DNA from: Bin87 sp965220265
GTDB lineage: Bacteria > Chloroflexota > Dehalococcoidia > Lucifugimonadales > UBA3495
DNA: 64,000 nt
Assembly (NCBI GenBank): GCA_965220265.1
Contig: CBDCPM010000004.1
Span: 1,364,001-1,428,000, forward strand
Direction: 5' to 3'
The notes beneath the pieces are model-generated. The model searched no databases. It was given only the letters and a program-made list of their open reading frames with translations, and was not told the origin of the DNA. Of the stretch, positions 34,563 through 42,803 are shown piece after piece; within the stretch, counting starts at the first letter, position 1; the number at the start of each line of letters is the position of its first letter. The position numbers were made by a program, and so were the translations under genes.

Positions 34563-35463
34563 ACTCCCCCGTGACTTTATCGGCTACGGCGAGAACCCGC
34601 CGGTCATCCGATGGCCCAATGGTGACCGCATCGCCATCTCGGTGGTGGTGAATTACGAAGAGGGGAGCGAGGCGTCGCTGCTGGACGGCGACGGGTATCA
34701 CGAGACGAACAATGAGGTGCCGTCGCCGGTGCCGTCGGGGCAGCGGGATCTGTTCAACGAGTCGTTTTTCGAGTACGGCAGTCGCGTAGGGGTCTGGCGG
34801 ATACTCAACCTGCTGGACAAGTACAGCGTGAAAAGCACGTTTTTCTCATGTGCCGTGGCCTTCGAACGGAACCCGGAGGTCGCGCGGGCTGTTGTCGAGC
34901 GCGGGCACGAAGTCTGCGGCCACGGCTACCGCTGGGAGGAATACCACAACAAGACCCGCGACGAGGAAGCCGAGGCCATCCGTATGACGGTGGAGTCGCT
35001 GGCCCGGACTACCGGTGAACGGCCTTTGGGCTGGTTTACCCGTTATGGTCCCAGCGTGAACACGCGGGAACTGGTGGTGGAAGAGGGCGGATTTATCTAT
35101 GACAGCGGGGTGTTCAACGACGACCTGCCGTACTACACCGAGGTGCACGGCAAGCCGTGGCCCGTGCTGCCGTACAGCTTCGAGACCAACGACGCGCGTT
35201 TCTGGCGAGGTGGGCTGAACAGCGTGGGTGACTTTTACGAGTACATGAAGGACACCTTCGACGTGCTCTACGAGGAAGGGAGGACGCACCCCAAGATGAT
35301 GTCCGTTGGGCTGCACTGTCGCATCGCGGGGCGACCGGCGCGTTCGCGGGCTTTGGACCGTTTCCTTCGGTACGCGCGGAGTCATCCGGGCGTTTGGTTC
35401 GCCAGGAGGGACGAAATCGCACGATGGTGGCTGGAGAACTATCCACCGGGGACGTTGCAATAG
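34555..35463 (+). CDS. Polysaccharide-deacetylase-fold amidohydrolase, PuuE allantoinase-like
   Basis: A 302-residue NodB-fold enzyme. The start region PRDFIGYGENPP, then IAISVVVNYEEGSEAS, FFEYGSRVGVWRILNL, HEVCGHGYRWEEY and GWFTRYGPSVNTRELV closely follow the metal-independent allantoinase PuuE pattern. PuuE converts allantoin to allantoate, but relatives hydrolyse other amides and no other ureide genes are seen here. The start overlaps the nuclease-like gene by eight bases. It ends at a terminator. High-GC codon use contrasts with the upstream gene. Confidence 0.85.
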   Translation: MPELPRDFIGYGENPPVIRWPNGDRIAISVVVNYEEGSEASLLDGDGYHETNNEVPSPVPSGQRDLFNESFFEYGSRVGVWRILNLLDKYSVKSTFFSCAVAFERNPEVARAVVERGHEVCGHGYRWEEYHNKTRDEEAEAIRMTVESLARTTGERPLGWFTRYGPSVNTRELVVEEGGFIYDSGVFNDDLPYYTEVHGKPWPVLPYSFETNDARFWRGGLNSVGDFYEYMKDTFDVLYEEGRTHPKMMSVGLHCRIAGRPARSRALDRFLRYARSHPGVWFARRDEIARWWLENYPPGTLQ

Positions 35464-35475
35464 ACGCAGGGAAAA

Positions 35476-35498
35476 GGGGCGGCCAGTACAGCCGCCCC
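35476..35498. terminator. Bidirectional terminator
   Basis: GGGGCGGC (35476-35483) and GCCGCCCC (35491-35498) pair around CAGTACA, between the PuuE-like gene and the convergent VOC gene. Confidence 0.65.
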
Positions 35499-35523
35499 CA
35501 TCATTTCCGCGACGTACCGGCCG

Positions 35524-36309
35524 CTATGCGGGCCATTCGTTCACTCGCAGCACGTTGAATACGGCGCCCTCAGCGTCACGCAGAACGGCGAAGCGGGCGA
35601 AGTCCGGGATGTCCCGAGGTTCCACGATTACGCTCCCGCCGAGTTCGGTGGCCTTCGCGGCGGCAGCGTCCACGTCGTCAACGCCGAAATACACACCCCA
35701 GTTGGGAGGCACTGGCCCCCAGTCGTCCCCGATCTGGATGATGCCGGCTGACGGGACGCCCGCCACCGTGATGAGGGTGTACGGGAAGTCCGTGTTCGGG
35801 TCGGGGCCGGCCTCAGCTTGGAAAACCTGGGCGTAGAATGCAGAAGCCGAAGCGGAATCGGTAGTAGCCAGCTCGAACCAGGCCAGCGCCCCGGGCTCGT
35901 GCATCTTGCCGGCGCCAGCGTGCTTCCGGGGATACCACAGGCGAAGGAACGCTCCCTCCTTGTCCTGGATTATGGCCATGCGCCCGACGTCCATGACGTC
36001 GAAGGGTTCCATGATCACCGTTCCACCGGCCGATCGGGCGCGACCGACGGCGGCGTCGAGGTCGTCCACGGTCACGTAGACGCTCCAGTGGGGAGGCAGA
36101 TTCTCTTGACCGGGGGCGGGCTCTGCGGACGCACACACCGGGACGCCGTTGTGGCTGAACATCGTGTAAACCATATCGGGGCCGGCGGGATGATCGTCGC
36201 AGGTCCAACCCAACAAGGCGGTGTAGAAGTCCTTGGCGGCCTGTCCGTCTTTGCACAGCAGGTCAGCCCAGGACGGCGATCCGGACGCATACTCAGTGAT
36301 TTCTGGCAT
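35524..36309 (-). CDS. Two-domain VOC (glyoxalase/bleomycin-resistance fold) protein
   Basis: A 261-residue protein made of two similar VOC modules (about 8-125 and 138-256). Each module has a pattern of the type FYTALLGWT...VYVTVDDLDAAVGRA...GGTVIMEP...MAIIQDKEGA, repeated as FYAQVFQAE...VYFGVDDVDAAAAKA...GGSVIVEP...FAVLRDAEGA. Such proteins resemble CFP30B-type hydroxylases and extradiol or lactoylglutathione relatives. The catalytic function is unknown, and metal ligands are not fully clear. It stands alone between terminators. Confidence 0.87.
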   Translation of the reverse strand: MPEITEYASGSPSWADLLCKDGQAAKDFYTALLGWTCDDHPAGPDMVYTMFSHNGVPVCASAEPAPGQENLPPHWSVYVTVDDLDAAVGRARSAGGTVIMEPFDVMDVGRMAIIQDKEGAFLRLWYPRKHAGAGKMHEPGALAWFELATTDSASASAFYAQVFQAEAGPDPNTDFPYTLITVAGVPSAGIIQIGDDWGPVPPNWGVYFGVDDVDAAAAKATELGGSVIVEPRDIPDFARFAVLRDAEGAVFNVLRVNEWPA

Positions 36310-36444
36310 TGATCTATCTCCAGCGTCGAATTACACATTCAGGATAGCAGCGAGACCGGCAGATCGGCGTTTCGGTTTGTCACGAATTTGACGGTTCGAG
36401 CATGGCAATTCAGGTCTGCGTGGCGGGGTCGCCGGCGCCAAAAT

Positions 36445-36472
36445 GTAGGGGCGAATGATTATTCGCCCCTAC
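36445..36472. repeat. Palindromic repeat, GTAGGGGCGAAT type, copy 1
   Basis: A perfect 12-bp inverted repeat: GTAGGGGCGAAT (36445-36456), loop GATT, ATTCGCCCCTAC (36461-36472). Nearly the same element lies at 59461-59488. It sits just after the stop of the minus-strand monooxygenase gene and may serve as its terminator. Confidence 0.75.
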
Positions 36473-36497
36473 GCTCAGCGGTTGGTTATTGCGCCGG

Positions 36498-37694
36498 CTA
36501 GTTGTCGCCGGGCACTGCGACCTCAACTTTCGTGTCCTTGAACGCAGGCATGACTTCCTCTGCAAACCACTGGAGCTGATCGAGTATCATGGACTGAGGG
36601 GTCCCGACCGGCTGGCCGACCTGGACGCGCCGCAGGCCCGGATAGCGCTCCTCGACGCCCTTCAATAACTCGATAATACGGTCCGGCGGTCCGGCCAGAA
36701 CGCTACCGTTTTCGATGGCGTCTTCGATGGTGGGCAGCCCGGCGTTGGGGGCGAGTTCAGGATTGCTGATGTCACGAATTTGCTGCTCAGACAAGCCGCG
36801 GGTCAGGCGCAGCGGCCCGAACATCTTGAGGTTTTCCTCGTAGTACCTGGCCGCGGCGCTGGCGGCCTCCTCCACGGTGGGAGCGATTTGGAAATGGAAC
36901 CCAACCGCGAGGTCCTCGCCCAACTCGGCGTCAGGTTTGCCGTTGCGCCACAATGCGTCGCGGTAGCCGTGCATGATACCGTCCATGGCGCCGCCCTCGG
37001 ATGAGCCGCCGCCGATGACGCCCTTGATGCCCATCTTTGCCATGAACTCCAGGGCGCGGCCGGTACCGCCCTGGATGGGCTGCCAGCACTCCACCGGAAG
37101 GGTCTTGGGTCGCGGAACCAGGGTGATTTCTTCAAGGTCATAGCCCCGGTACGGCACCTGGGGCGGAAAATCGTAATGCTTGCCGTGGTGGGCGAAGGAC
37201 CGCTCGTGGAACGCTTTGAAGATGACCTCAACCTGCTCCTCAAAGAGCTCGCGGTTGGCGGGCTGGTCCATGAGCGGGGACCCGAATGACTCCACCTCGC
37301 GGGTGTGGTAGCCGCGGCCCACGCCGAAGATCACCCGGCCTTTGGTGAGCCAGTCGGCCATGGCAAAGTCCTCGGCCAGGCGGAGCGGATGCCACATCGG
37401 GGCGATGTTGAAACCACAACCGAACCGTAGCCGCTCGGTGACGTGGGCCAGATGGACGATGAACATCAGGAGGTTGGGGATGCACTCGTAGCCCTCGGGT
37501 TGGAAGTGATGCTCGGCCATCCAGAAGGTATCGTATCCATGCTTGTCGAGGGTCTGCGCGATGGCCACGCCCTTGTCGAAGGCCGTGGCGAGGTACTCGT
37601 CCGAGAAAGTGCGATCGTTGACCGCGGTACCTCCGTATCCCACGTTGTCCATGTCGACGTGGCCCGCGTACAAACTGTCGAAGGTGGTAATCAT
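36498..37694 (-). CDS. Luciferase-like (LLM class) flavin-dependent monooxygenase, second paralogue
   Basis: A 398-residue luciferase-fold oxidoreductase, longer than the paralogue at 30660. Marks are TFWMAEHHFQPEGYE, RLRFGCGFNIAPMWHPLRL, GRVIFGVGRGYHTREVE and VIGGGSSEGG. GGAGGA five bases before the ATG at 37694 fixes the start. It stands alone, between a repeat-type hairpin and a divergent PAC2 gene. The substrate is unknown. The His-His pair in AEHHF is typical of the alkanal-monooxygenase-like group. Confidence 0.9.
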   Translation of the reverse strand: MITTFDSLYAGHVDMDNVGYGGTAVNDRTFSDEYLATAFDKGVAIAQTLDKHGYDTFWMAEHHFQPEGYECIPNLLMFIVHLAHVTERLRFGCGFNIAPMWHPLRLAEDFAMADWLTKGRVIFGVGRGYHTREVESFGSPLMDQPANRELFEEQVEVIFKAFHERSFAHHGKHYDFPPQVPYRGYDLEEITLVPRPKTLPVECWQPIQGGTGRALEFMAKMGIKGVIGGGSSEGGAMDGIMHGYRDALWRNGKPDAELGEDLAVGFHFQIAPTVEEAASAAARYYEENLKMFGPLRLTRGLSEQQIRDISNPELAPNAGLPTIEDAIENGSVLAGPPDRIIELLKGVEERYPGLRRVQVGQPVGTPQSMILDQLQWFAEEVMPAFKDTKVEVAVPGDN

Positions 37695-37848
37695 CAAATT
37701 CCTCCGGTATTCGGGCGCCAAATGCGCCGAAGGCGGTCCGTCGCGAACGGGAACCGCTGGGTAATTGGCATTTTAGGCCAACGGAGACGGCGGTTCAACC
37801 GCCGCAAACCTTGAATTACGAGAGCAACTCTGGCAAGATATTGCCATC

Positions 37849-38760
37849 ATGAAAGTAGGCGCATTTGAACTTCAGGAACCTCTGCCCGAATTGCGCGACC
37901 CACACGTGTTCGCGATGATCCGTCCGTGGGTGGACGTGGGCAGCGTCGGCACGCTGACGCTGAACCGGTTGGAAAGATACCTCGGTTCCAAAGAACTGGG
38001 GCGGTTGCATCGTCCGGGCGAGTTTTTCGATTTCACGAGATACCGGCCCAACATGCGGCTGGTGGACAATGAGCGGCGGGTGCGGATACCGAACAGCATC
38101 ATCCGGTATGCGACGACGGAAAACGGACCGGACTATCTGTTCCTTCACCTTCGCGAACCCCACGCTAACAGCGAGATTTACACCGACTCGATCCTCGAGG
38201 TGGTGGAGAAGTTCAACGTCAAGCGATATTGCCGACTGGGAGCGATGTATGACGCGGTGCCCCACACGCGTCCGCTGTTGGTGACCGGATCGCTTGGCGC
38301 GGTCCCTCAACTCCGGTCGGTGCCAAACCTGAAGCTGCGGGGCAGCACCTATCAGGGCCCGACGACGATCATGAACTTGGTGTCGGACGGGATCGACAAG
38401 CTGGAGATCGAAGCGATCAACTTCATGGTCCACCTACCGCAGTACGTCCAACTCGACGAGGACTACAACGGTACGGCGCGAATGATCGAGGTGCTTTCCT
38501 CGGTGTACTCGGAGATACCTTCGGACCTGGCGCCTACCCGACGTGGGCAGCGACAGTACCGGGAGTTGAACGCGGCGGTAGAGCGCAACTCCGACCTGCA
38601 GGGCCTCATCAAGCAGATGGAGGACTACTACGACAACAACGAGGCGGAAGGCGAGACGGTCCCGGAGCCGGAGCAACAGGAAGACGCAGTAGCGCTTTCG
38701 CCGGAGATTGAGCAGTTCCTCAGTGAATTGGGTGAGGAGTTCGGACAGCGGGAAGACTAG
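37849..38760 (+). CDS. PAC2-family (proteasome assembly chaperone-like) protein
   Basis: A 303-residue protein. Residues about 20-240 follow the PAC2 pattern: DVGSVGTLTLNRLERYLG, DYLFLHLREPHANSEIYTDS, RYCRLGAMYDAVPHTRPLLV, and the later YQGPTTIMNLVSD. The C-terminal 50 residues are very acidic and probably disordered (EAEGETVPEPEQQED). In actinobacteria PAC2 proteins accompany the Pup-proteasome system; no proteasome gene is seen here. The ribosome site is weak. A strong terminator directly follows. Confidence 0.8.
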   Translation: MKVGAFELQEPLPELRDPHVFAMIRPWVDVGSVGTLTLNRLERYLGSKELGRLHRPGEFFDFTRYRPNMRLVDNERRVRIPNSIIRYATTENGPDYLFLHLREPHANSEIYTDSILEVVEKFNVKRYCRLGAMYDAVPHTRPLLVTGSLGAVPQLRSVPNLKLRGSTYQGPTTIMNLVSDGIDKLEIEAINFMVHLPQYVQLDEDYNGTARMIEVLSSVYSEIPSDLAPTRRGQRQYRELNAAVERNSDLQGLIKQMEDYYDNNEAEGETVPEPEQQEDAVALSPEIEQFLSELGEEFGQRED

Positions 38761-38770
38761 AACGGCGGAC

Positions 38771-38814
38771 GCGCAAAAATGAGCCGGGTCACTCGACCCG
38801 GCTCATTTTTGCGC
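38771..38814. terminator. Very strong bidirectional rho-independent terminator
   Basis: A perfect 20-bp stem (38771-38790 with 38795-38814) around an ACTC loop. The stem contains A5 on one side and T5 on the other, so it works in both directions between the PAC2 gene and tRNA-Met. Confidence 0.85.
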
Positions 38815-38827
38815 TCGCGGGGAGCGA

Positions 38828-38902
38828 TGGTGGCGACGGATGGATTCGAACCAACGACCTAGCGCTTATGAAGCGCCCGCTCTGCCTCTGAGCTACGTCG
38901 CC
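38828..38902 (-). tRNA. tRNA-Met (anticodon CAT), elongator type, CCA encoded
   Basis: On the minus strand the acceptor stem is GGCGACG with CGTCGCC and the anticodon loop is TTCATAA (CAT). The T-loop is TTCGAAT, and discriminator A is followed by an encoded CCA (38828-38830). The first base pair is G-C, so it is not the initiator. A lysidine-modified tRNA-Ile with CAT anticodon cannot be excluded. One T-stem pair is mismatched. Confidence 0.9.
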
Positions 38903-38981
38903 TACCGAGCGGCCTCGACCAGACGCCGATGCTACCGCGGGCCATCAATGTTACGGGTCGCCCGGCCGGGTTGTCAATCTG

Positions 38982-39353
38982 ATGGTCTCGCAGCGTAGAG
39001 CGAGTGACAGCGACACCGTCCTATGGGAAACGGTCGCGCAACTTGAGACGATGGTGTCGCAATTGTGCCGGCGGTTGGACCCGTTTCCGGCGTTCTTGGG
39101 GATGACGACGATCCAAGCCCTGGAACTGGAACCGAACCCGGCGCCCGCGCCTAATCTGGGGTGCGTGGTCGTGACGCCGGATGGGACAATCGCCGAACTG
39201 GACGTGACGGCGATCCCCGGCGTGGTCGGTGTGTTGGAAGTGGACCAGGTCGAAGAGTTCAGGCCGTTGGAGTTACCCGTGGCGCAATACCTGGTTTACC
39301 TGACGGAGGCGGTACGCGCGCTTGCGGGCGAAATCAAGAAGAGGGCCGGCTAA
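38982..39353 (+). CDS. Hypothetical protein, 123 residues
   Basis: I do not recognise this protein. It begins with a predicted helix (TVLWETVAQLETMVSQLCRR) and continues with a Pro-rich middle (LELEPNPAPAPNLG). A beta-rich segment (GCVVVTPDGTIAEL) and a C-terminal helix (YLVYLTEAVRALAGEIKKR) complete it. Its stop overlaps the convergent moaC stop by four bases. The codon use is like that of its neighbours. Confidence 0.55.
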   Translation: MVSQRRASDSDTVLWETVAQLETMVSQLCRRLDPFPAFLGMTTIQALELEPNPAPAPNLGCVVVTPDGTIAELDVTAIPGVVGVLEVDQVEEFRPLELPVAQYLVYLTEAVRALAGEIKKRAG

Positions 39354-39859
39354 GCGTCGGTCAGGTCGACATCGCCGGATTGGCCGCCAGTCTTGCGGAG
39401 CAACCGGACGCCGTCGATGCGTACGGCACGGTCGACCGCCTTGCACATGTCGTAGACGGTCAGGGCGGCGACGGAGACTGCGGTGAGAGCCTCCATTTCC
39501 ACCCCGGTCTTGCCGGAGGTGGTGGCGGTCGCAGTCACACAGACCCGACTGCCGGCCTCGTCCAAAGTCAGCTCGACGTCTACCTTGTTGAGGGGGAGCG
39601 GATGGCACAAGGGGATCAGCTCGGAGGTACGCTTGGCTCCCATAATGCCGGCGAGCTGGGCGATGGTGAGCACGTCGCCCTTCTTCATCAACCCGTTGCG
39701 AACGAGAGCAAGGGTGGCAGGCTGCATCACGATGTAACCGGTGGCCTGGGCCATGCGGTCAGTGACTGGTTTCCAGCCAACGTCTACCATCCTGGCGCTG
39801 CCATCATCGGCGAGATGGGTGAGCCGGTCGGCCGGTTTGCTGGTATTTTCGGTAGTCAT
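39350..39859 (-). CDS. moaC: Cyclic pyranopterin monophosphate synthase MoaC
   Basis: A 169-residue enzyme of molybdenum-cofactor synthesis that turns the MoaA product into cyclic pyranopterin monophosphate. Conserved stretches are HLADDGSARMVDVG, KGDVLTIAQLAGIMGAKRTS, LIPLCHPLPL and KTGVEMEALTAVSVAALTVY with the catalytic lysine. The ATG at 39859 is ten bases downstream of the moaA stop on the same strand. The product feeds molybdenum enzymes such as the hydroxylase at 3937-7672. Confidence 0.97.
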   Translation of the reverse strand: MTTENTSKPADRLTHLADDGSARMVDVGWKPVTDRMAQATGYIVMQPATLALVRNGLMKKGDVLTIAQLAGIMGAKRTSELIPLCHPLPLNKVDVELTLDEAGSRVCVTATATTSGKTGVEMEALTAVSVAALTVYDMCKAVDRAVRIDGVRLLRKTGGQSGDVDLTDA

Positions 39860-39869
39860 GAGAGCCTGG

Positions 39870-40886
39870 TCATCCGCCAATGTGGTACATCTCAACCTTA
39901 GTTCGGGCGGCCGCTTCGGCCGCGGTCAACTCTGTACGCTCTTCGGAATAACGATCGCGCCGCACGCTCCACGCGCCGCTGATAATCTCGCCGAGTCGGT
40001 CGTCGGAAGCGCCGTCGCGCATGGGACCGCGCAGATCGACGCCGCCGGTGGCGAAAAGGCACGTGTAGAGCTTTCCGTCGGTGGACAGACGCGCGCGGGT
40101 GCAGTCAGCGCAGAAGGGCTGGGTAACTGAGGCGATGACACCGATCTCGCCGGAGGCGTCGCGGTATCGCCAGCGATTGGCGACCTCGCCGACATAGTTA
40201 GGTTCGGCTGGCTCCAGGGGCAATTGGGCGTCGATCATGGATACGATTTCGGCGGCGGTTACTACCTCGTCCAGCTTCCACCCATTGCGGTTCCCGACAT
40301 CCATGTACTCTATGAAGCGGACGATGTGGCCGGAGCCCTTGAAGTGACGGGCCAAGTCGACAATGGTGTGATCATTTACGCCTTTCTGGACAACGGCGTT
40401 GACCTTGACAGGGTTCAGGCCGGCTTCGGAGGCGCGCTTGATGCCATCGAGCACGCGGCGGGTCCCAAATCCACGTCCGTTCATCCGCTTGAACACGTCA
40501 TCGTCGAGCGAGTCCAAGCTCACGGTGATGCGGTTAAGGCCGGCGGCCGCCAATTGTTGGGCCTGCTGTCCGAGGAGGTAGCCGTTGGTAGTCAACGTGA
40601 TGTCGTCCGCTCCGGGGATCGCAGTCAACTGGCCAATCAGGTTTGGGAGATCCACGCGGAGCAGCGGTTCGCCGCCAGTGACGCGCAGCTTGTTGACGCC
40701 GGCGGCTACGAACAGACCAGCGAGCCGAGCGATTTCCTCGAAAGTTAGGATTTCGTCCTTCGGCAAAAACTCGTAAGCCTCCCCGAAGATCTCGGCAGGC
40801 ATACAGTAAGGACATCGGAAATTGCAGCGATCAGTGACCGAAATGCGGAGGTCGCGCAAGGGGCGACCGAATAGATCGGTAATCAT
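39870..40886 (-). CDS. moaA: GTP 3',8-cyclase MoaA
   Basis: A 338-residue radical-SAM enzyme, the first step of molybdenum-cofactor synthesis from GTP. The N-terminal cluster motif is CNFRCPYC (C21, C25, C28). The C-terminal GTP-binding cluster motif is CADCTRARLSTDGKLYTC, and RVTGGEPLLR binds SAM. The protein ends in GG, the tail needed for activity. It lies in the minus-strand series CoA transferase - rdgB - moaA - moaC, whose close spacing suggests one transcript. Confidence 0.97.
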   Translation of the reverse strand: MITDLFGRPLRDLRISVTDRCNFRCPYCMPAEIFGEAYEFLPKDEILTFEEIARLAGLFVAAGVNKLRVTGGEPLLRVDLPNLIGQLTAIPGADDITLTTNGYLLGQQAQQLAAAGLNRITVSLDSLDDDVFKRMNGRGFGTRRVLDGIKRASEAGLNPVKVNAVVQKGVNDHTIVDLARHFKGSGHIVRFIEYMDVGNRNGWKLDEVVTAAEIVSMIDAQLPLEPAEPNYVGEVANRWRYRDASGEIGVIASVTQPFCADCTRARLSTDGKLYTCLFATGGVDLRGPMRDGASDDRLGEIISGAWSVRRDRYSEERTELTAAEAAARTKVEMYHIGG

Positions 40887-40910
40887 GCTAATGATGGTCC
40901 AGCCGGCGCA

Positions 40911-41519
40911 TTAGGAGATGATCTCCTGGAGGACGCGGATCAGCTTATGGGCGGCATCGGCCCGGTGGCTGATGCGGTTCTTCATTTCCAGCGGCACCTG
41001 TGCTATCGTCCTGCCGTAAGACGGCAAGTGAAACACCGGATCGTAACCGAATCCGTGCTCCCCTTCAGGTTGGTATTGTATCACTCCCGCGATTGAGCCG
41101 ACGACCGCGGAAATCACGCCGCGCTGAGGGTCAGCCACGGCGGTGAAGCACCGGAACCGGGCGATGCGGCGCTCCCACGGGACACCGGCCAGGTTATGGA
41201 TCAGTAGATCCACGCGGTCGGCGTCGGATTGGCACGCGTCGCCTCCGTAGCGAGCGGAATATACCCCGGGCGCGCCGCCCAGCGCGTGCACCTCGAGGCC
41301 GGAGTCATCAGACACTGTAAGTTGACCCGACCTGCTGGCGTATTCGCCGGCTTTCAGGCGCGCGTTGGACAAGAAGGTGTCGCCCGTCTCCTCGACTTCA
41401 TGCGTCACTCCAACGTCGTCCAGAGACAACAGGTCTCCAGGCCATTCGGCGAGCAACCGGCGGTACTCGCGCATTTTGCCCTGATTACGCGTGGCCACGA
41501 CGAGGACAGAATTCGGCAT
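40911..41519 (-). CDS. rdgB: Non-canonical purine NTP pyrophosphatase (RdgB/HAM1)
   Basis: A 202-residue enzyme that hydrolyses dITP, XTP and similar nucleotides to keep them out of DNA. Marks are VVATRNQGKMREYRRLL, TVSDDSGLEVHALGGAPG, SARYGG, GFGYDPVFH and the C-terminal SHRADA. It starts two bases after the CoA transferase stop and lies 24 bases before moaA. Confidence 0.96.
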   Translation of the reverse strand: MPNSVLVVATRNQGKMREYRRLLAEWPGDLLSLDDVGVTHEVEETGDTFLSNARLKAGEYASRSGQLTVSDDSGLEVHALGGAPGVYSARYGGDACQSDADRVDLLIHNLAGVPWERRIARFRCFTAVADPQRGVISAVVGSIAGVIQYQPEGEHGFGYDPVFHLPSYGRTIAQVPLEMKNRISHRADAAHKLIRVLQEIIS

Positions 41520-41521
41520 AT

Positions 41522-42754
41522 CTAGATGACGCCCTCTTGCGCCAAGCCTGCCAGGTCGGCGTCGCCCAGGCTGAGCCAGTCAGCATAAACTTCGGCATTG
41601 TGCTGACCCACCGTGGGCCCCATGTGCCGAAGCTCGCCGGGGGTCTCGCTGAACTTGGGAACCAGCCCGAGCATGCGAGTGTGCCCCAGCTCTGGGTCGT
41701 CGATTTCCACGATGTCGCCGCGTGCCTCATAGTGCGGATCCGCAGCGATGTCAGCGCTGTTGTAAACAGGCCCGACCACGCCGCCGCCCGGAATTAGCTC
41801 GTCCATGATCGCGTCGGTGTTGCGGTCCCCGAGCCAGTCTTGCAACACATCGTTGAGCGCGTCCTTAGATTGGAGGCGGGCCGCGTTATTGGCAAAGCGG
41901 GCGTCGTTCAACAGATCGTCAAGACCCATGGCCCGAGCAAGACCTTCCCAAGTGTTCTGCGATGTGGCTGACAGACCCAACCAACGATCATCTCCGGTGA
42001 GAAACAGGCTTCGAGGGGCAGCATCCGGGAAGTCATTGCCTACCCGCTCCCTAACCTCGTCGAGACGGTCGTAGATGGTCAGGTGGGGAATGCAGAGGCG
42101 GAACAAGGGCTCGAAGAGGCTTAAATCGACCACCTGCCCGACGCCTGAGGATCCTTCGCGGCGGTCGGCGTCACGGCGATAGATTGCCATCATGCCGGCC
42201 ATGGCTCCGAAAACGCCCGCGATCTCATCCGCCAACGGTATAGGCGGCAGATTCGGTGGAGTGTCGGGGAAGCCGGTCATTCCGATGTAACCACTCATGC
42301 ACTCCGCGATGGTGCCAAAACCCGGTCGGTCCTTATAGGGTCCGGTCTGCCCGAAACCGGAAAAACGCAGCATCACCAGGCCGGGGTTAACATCCTTGGC
42401 GAGCAAGTCGGATGGGCCGAGGTTCCAGCGTTCGAGGGTGCCGGGCCTGAAACCCTCGATCAACACGTCACACTGAGCCGCAAGTCGTTTGAGGAGGGAC
42501 TGACCTCGCGCATCGGCCATGTTCAAAGTGATGGACTTCTTGTTGCGGGAATGTACCTTCCACCACAGAGACACGCCGTTGTAGAAGGGGCCCCAGTTGC
42601 GCAAGGGATCGCCGGATCCGGGTCGCTCCACCTTGATGACTTCGGCGCCGAAATCGGCCATCAGCGACGAAGCGGTACCGCCGGCCACGATGATTGAAAG
42701 GTCGAGCACCTTGAGGCCGGACAACGGGCCCGACGGTTTGGTTGTAGAGGTCAC
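41522..42754 (-). CDS. CaiB/BaiF-type (family III) CoA transferase
   Basis: A 410-residue enzyme that moves CoA between carboxylic acids. Conserved regions are GLKVLDLSIIVAGG, MADFGAEVIKVERPGSGDP, NKKSITLNMADARGQ, DVLIEGFRPGTLERW and the aspartate in IPLADEIAGVFGA, which is expected to be catalytic. The GTG at 42754 gives the usual family length and is preferred over upstream starts with no family match. It lies two bases upstream of rdgB. The preceding hydrolase gene is frameshifted. Confidence 0.88.
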   Translation of the reverse strand: MTSTTKPSGPLSGLKVLDLSIIVAGGTASSLMADFGAEVIKVERPGSGDPLRNWGPFYNGVSLWWKVHSRNKKSITLNMADARGQSLLKRLAAQCDVLIEGFRPGTLERWNLGPSDLLAKDVNPGLVMLRFSGFGQTGPYKDRPGFGTIAECMSGYIGMTGFPDTPPNLPPIPLADEIAGVFGAMAGMMAIYRRDADRREGSSGVGQVVDLSLFEPLFRLCIPHLTIYDRLDEVRERVGNDFPDAAPRSLFLTGDDRWLGLSATSQNTWEGLARAMGLDDLLNDARFANNAARLQSKDALNDVLQDWLGDRNTDAIMDELIPGGGVVGPVYNSADIAADPHYEARGDIVEIDDPELGHTRMLGLVPKFSETPGELRHMGPTVGQHNAEVYADWLSLGDADLAGLAQEGVI

Positions 42755-42803
42755 GACGGCCGTCCTGTTGGGTGTAGGTTCGGGCAAGGGTTGATACGCG
42801 ATG

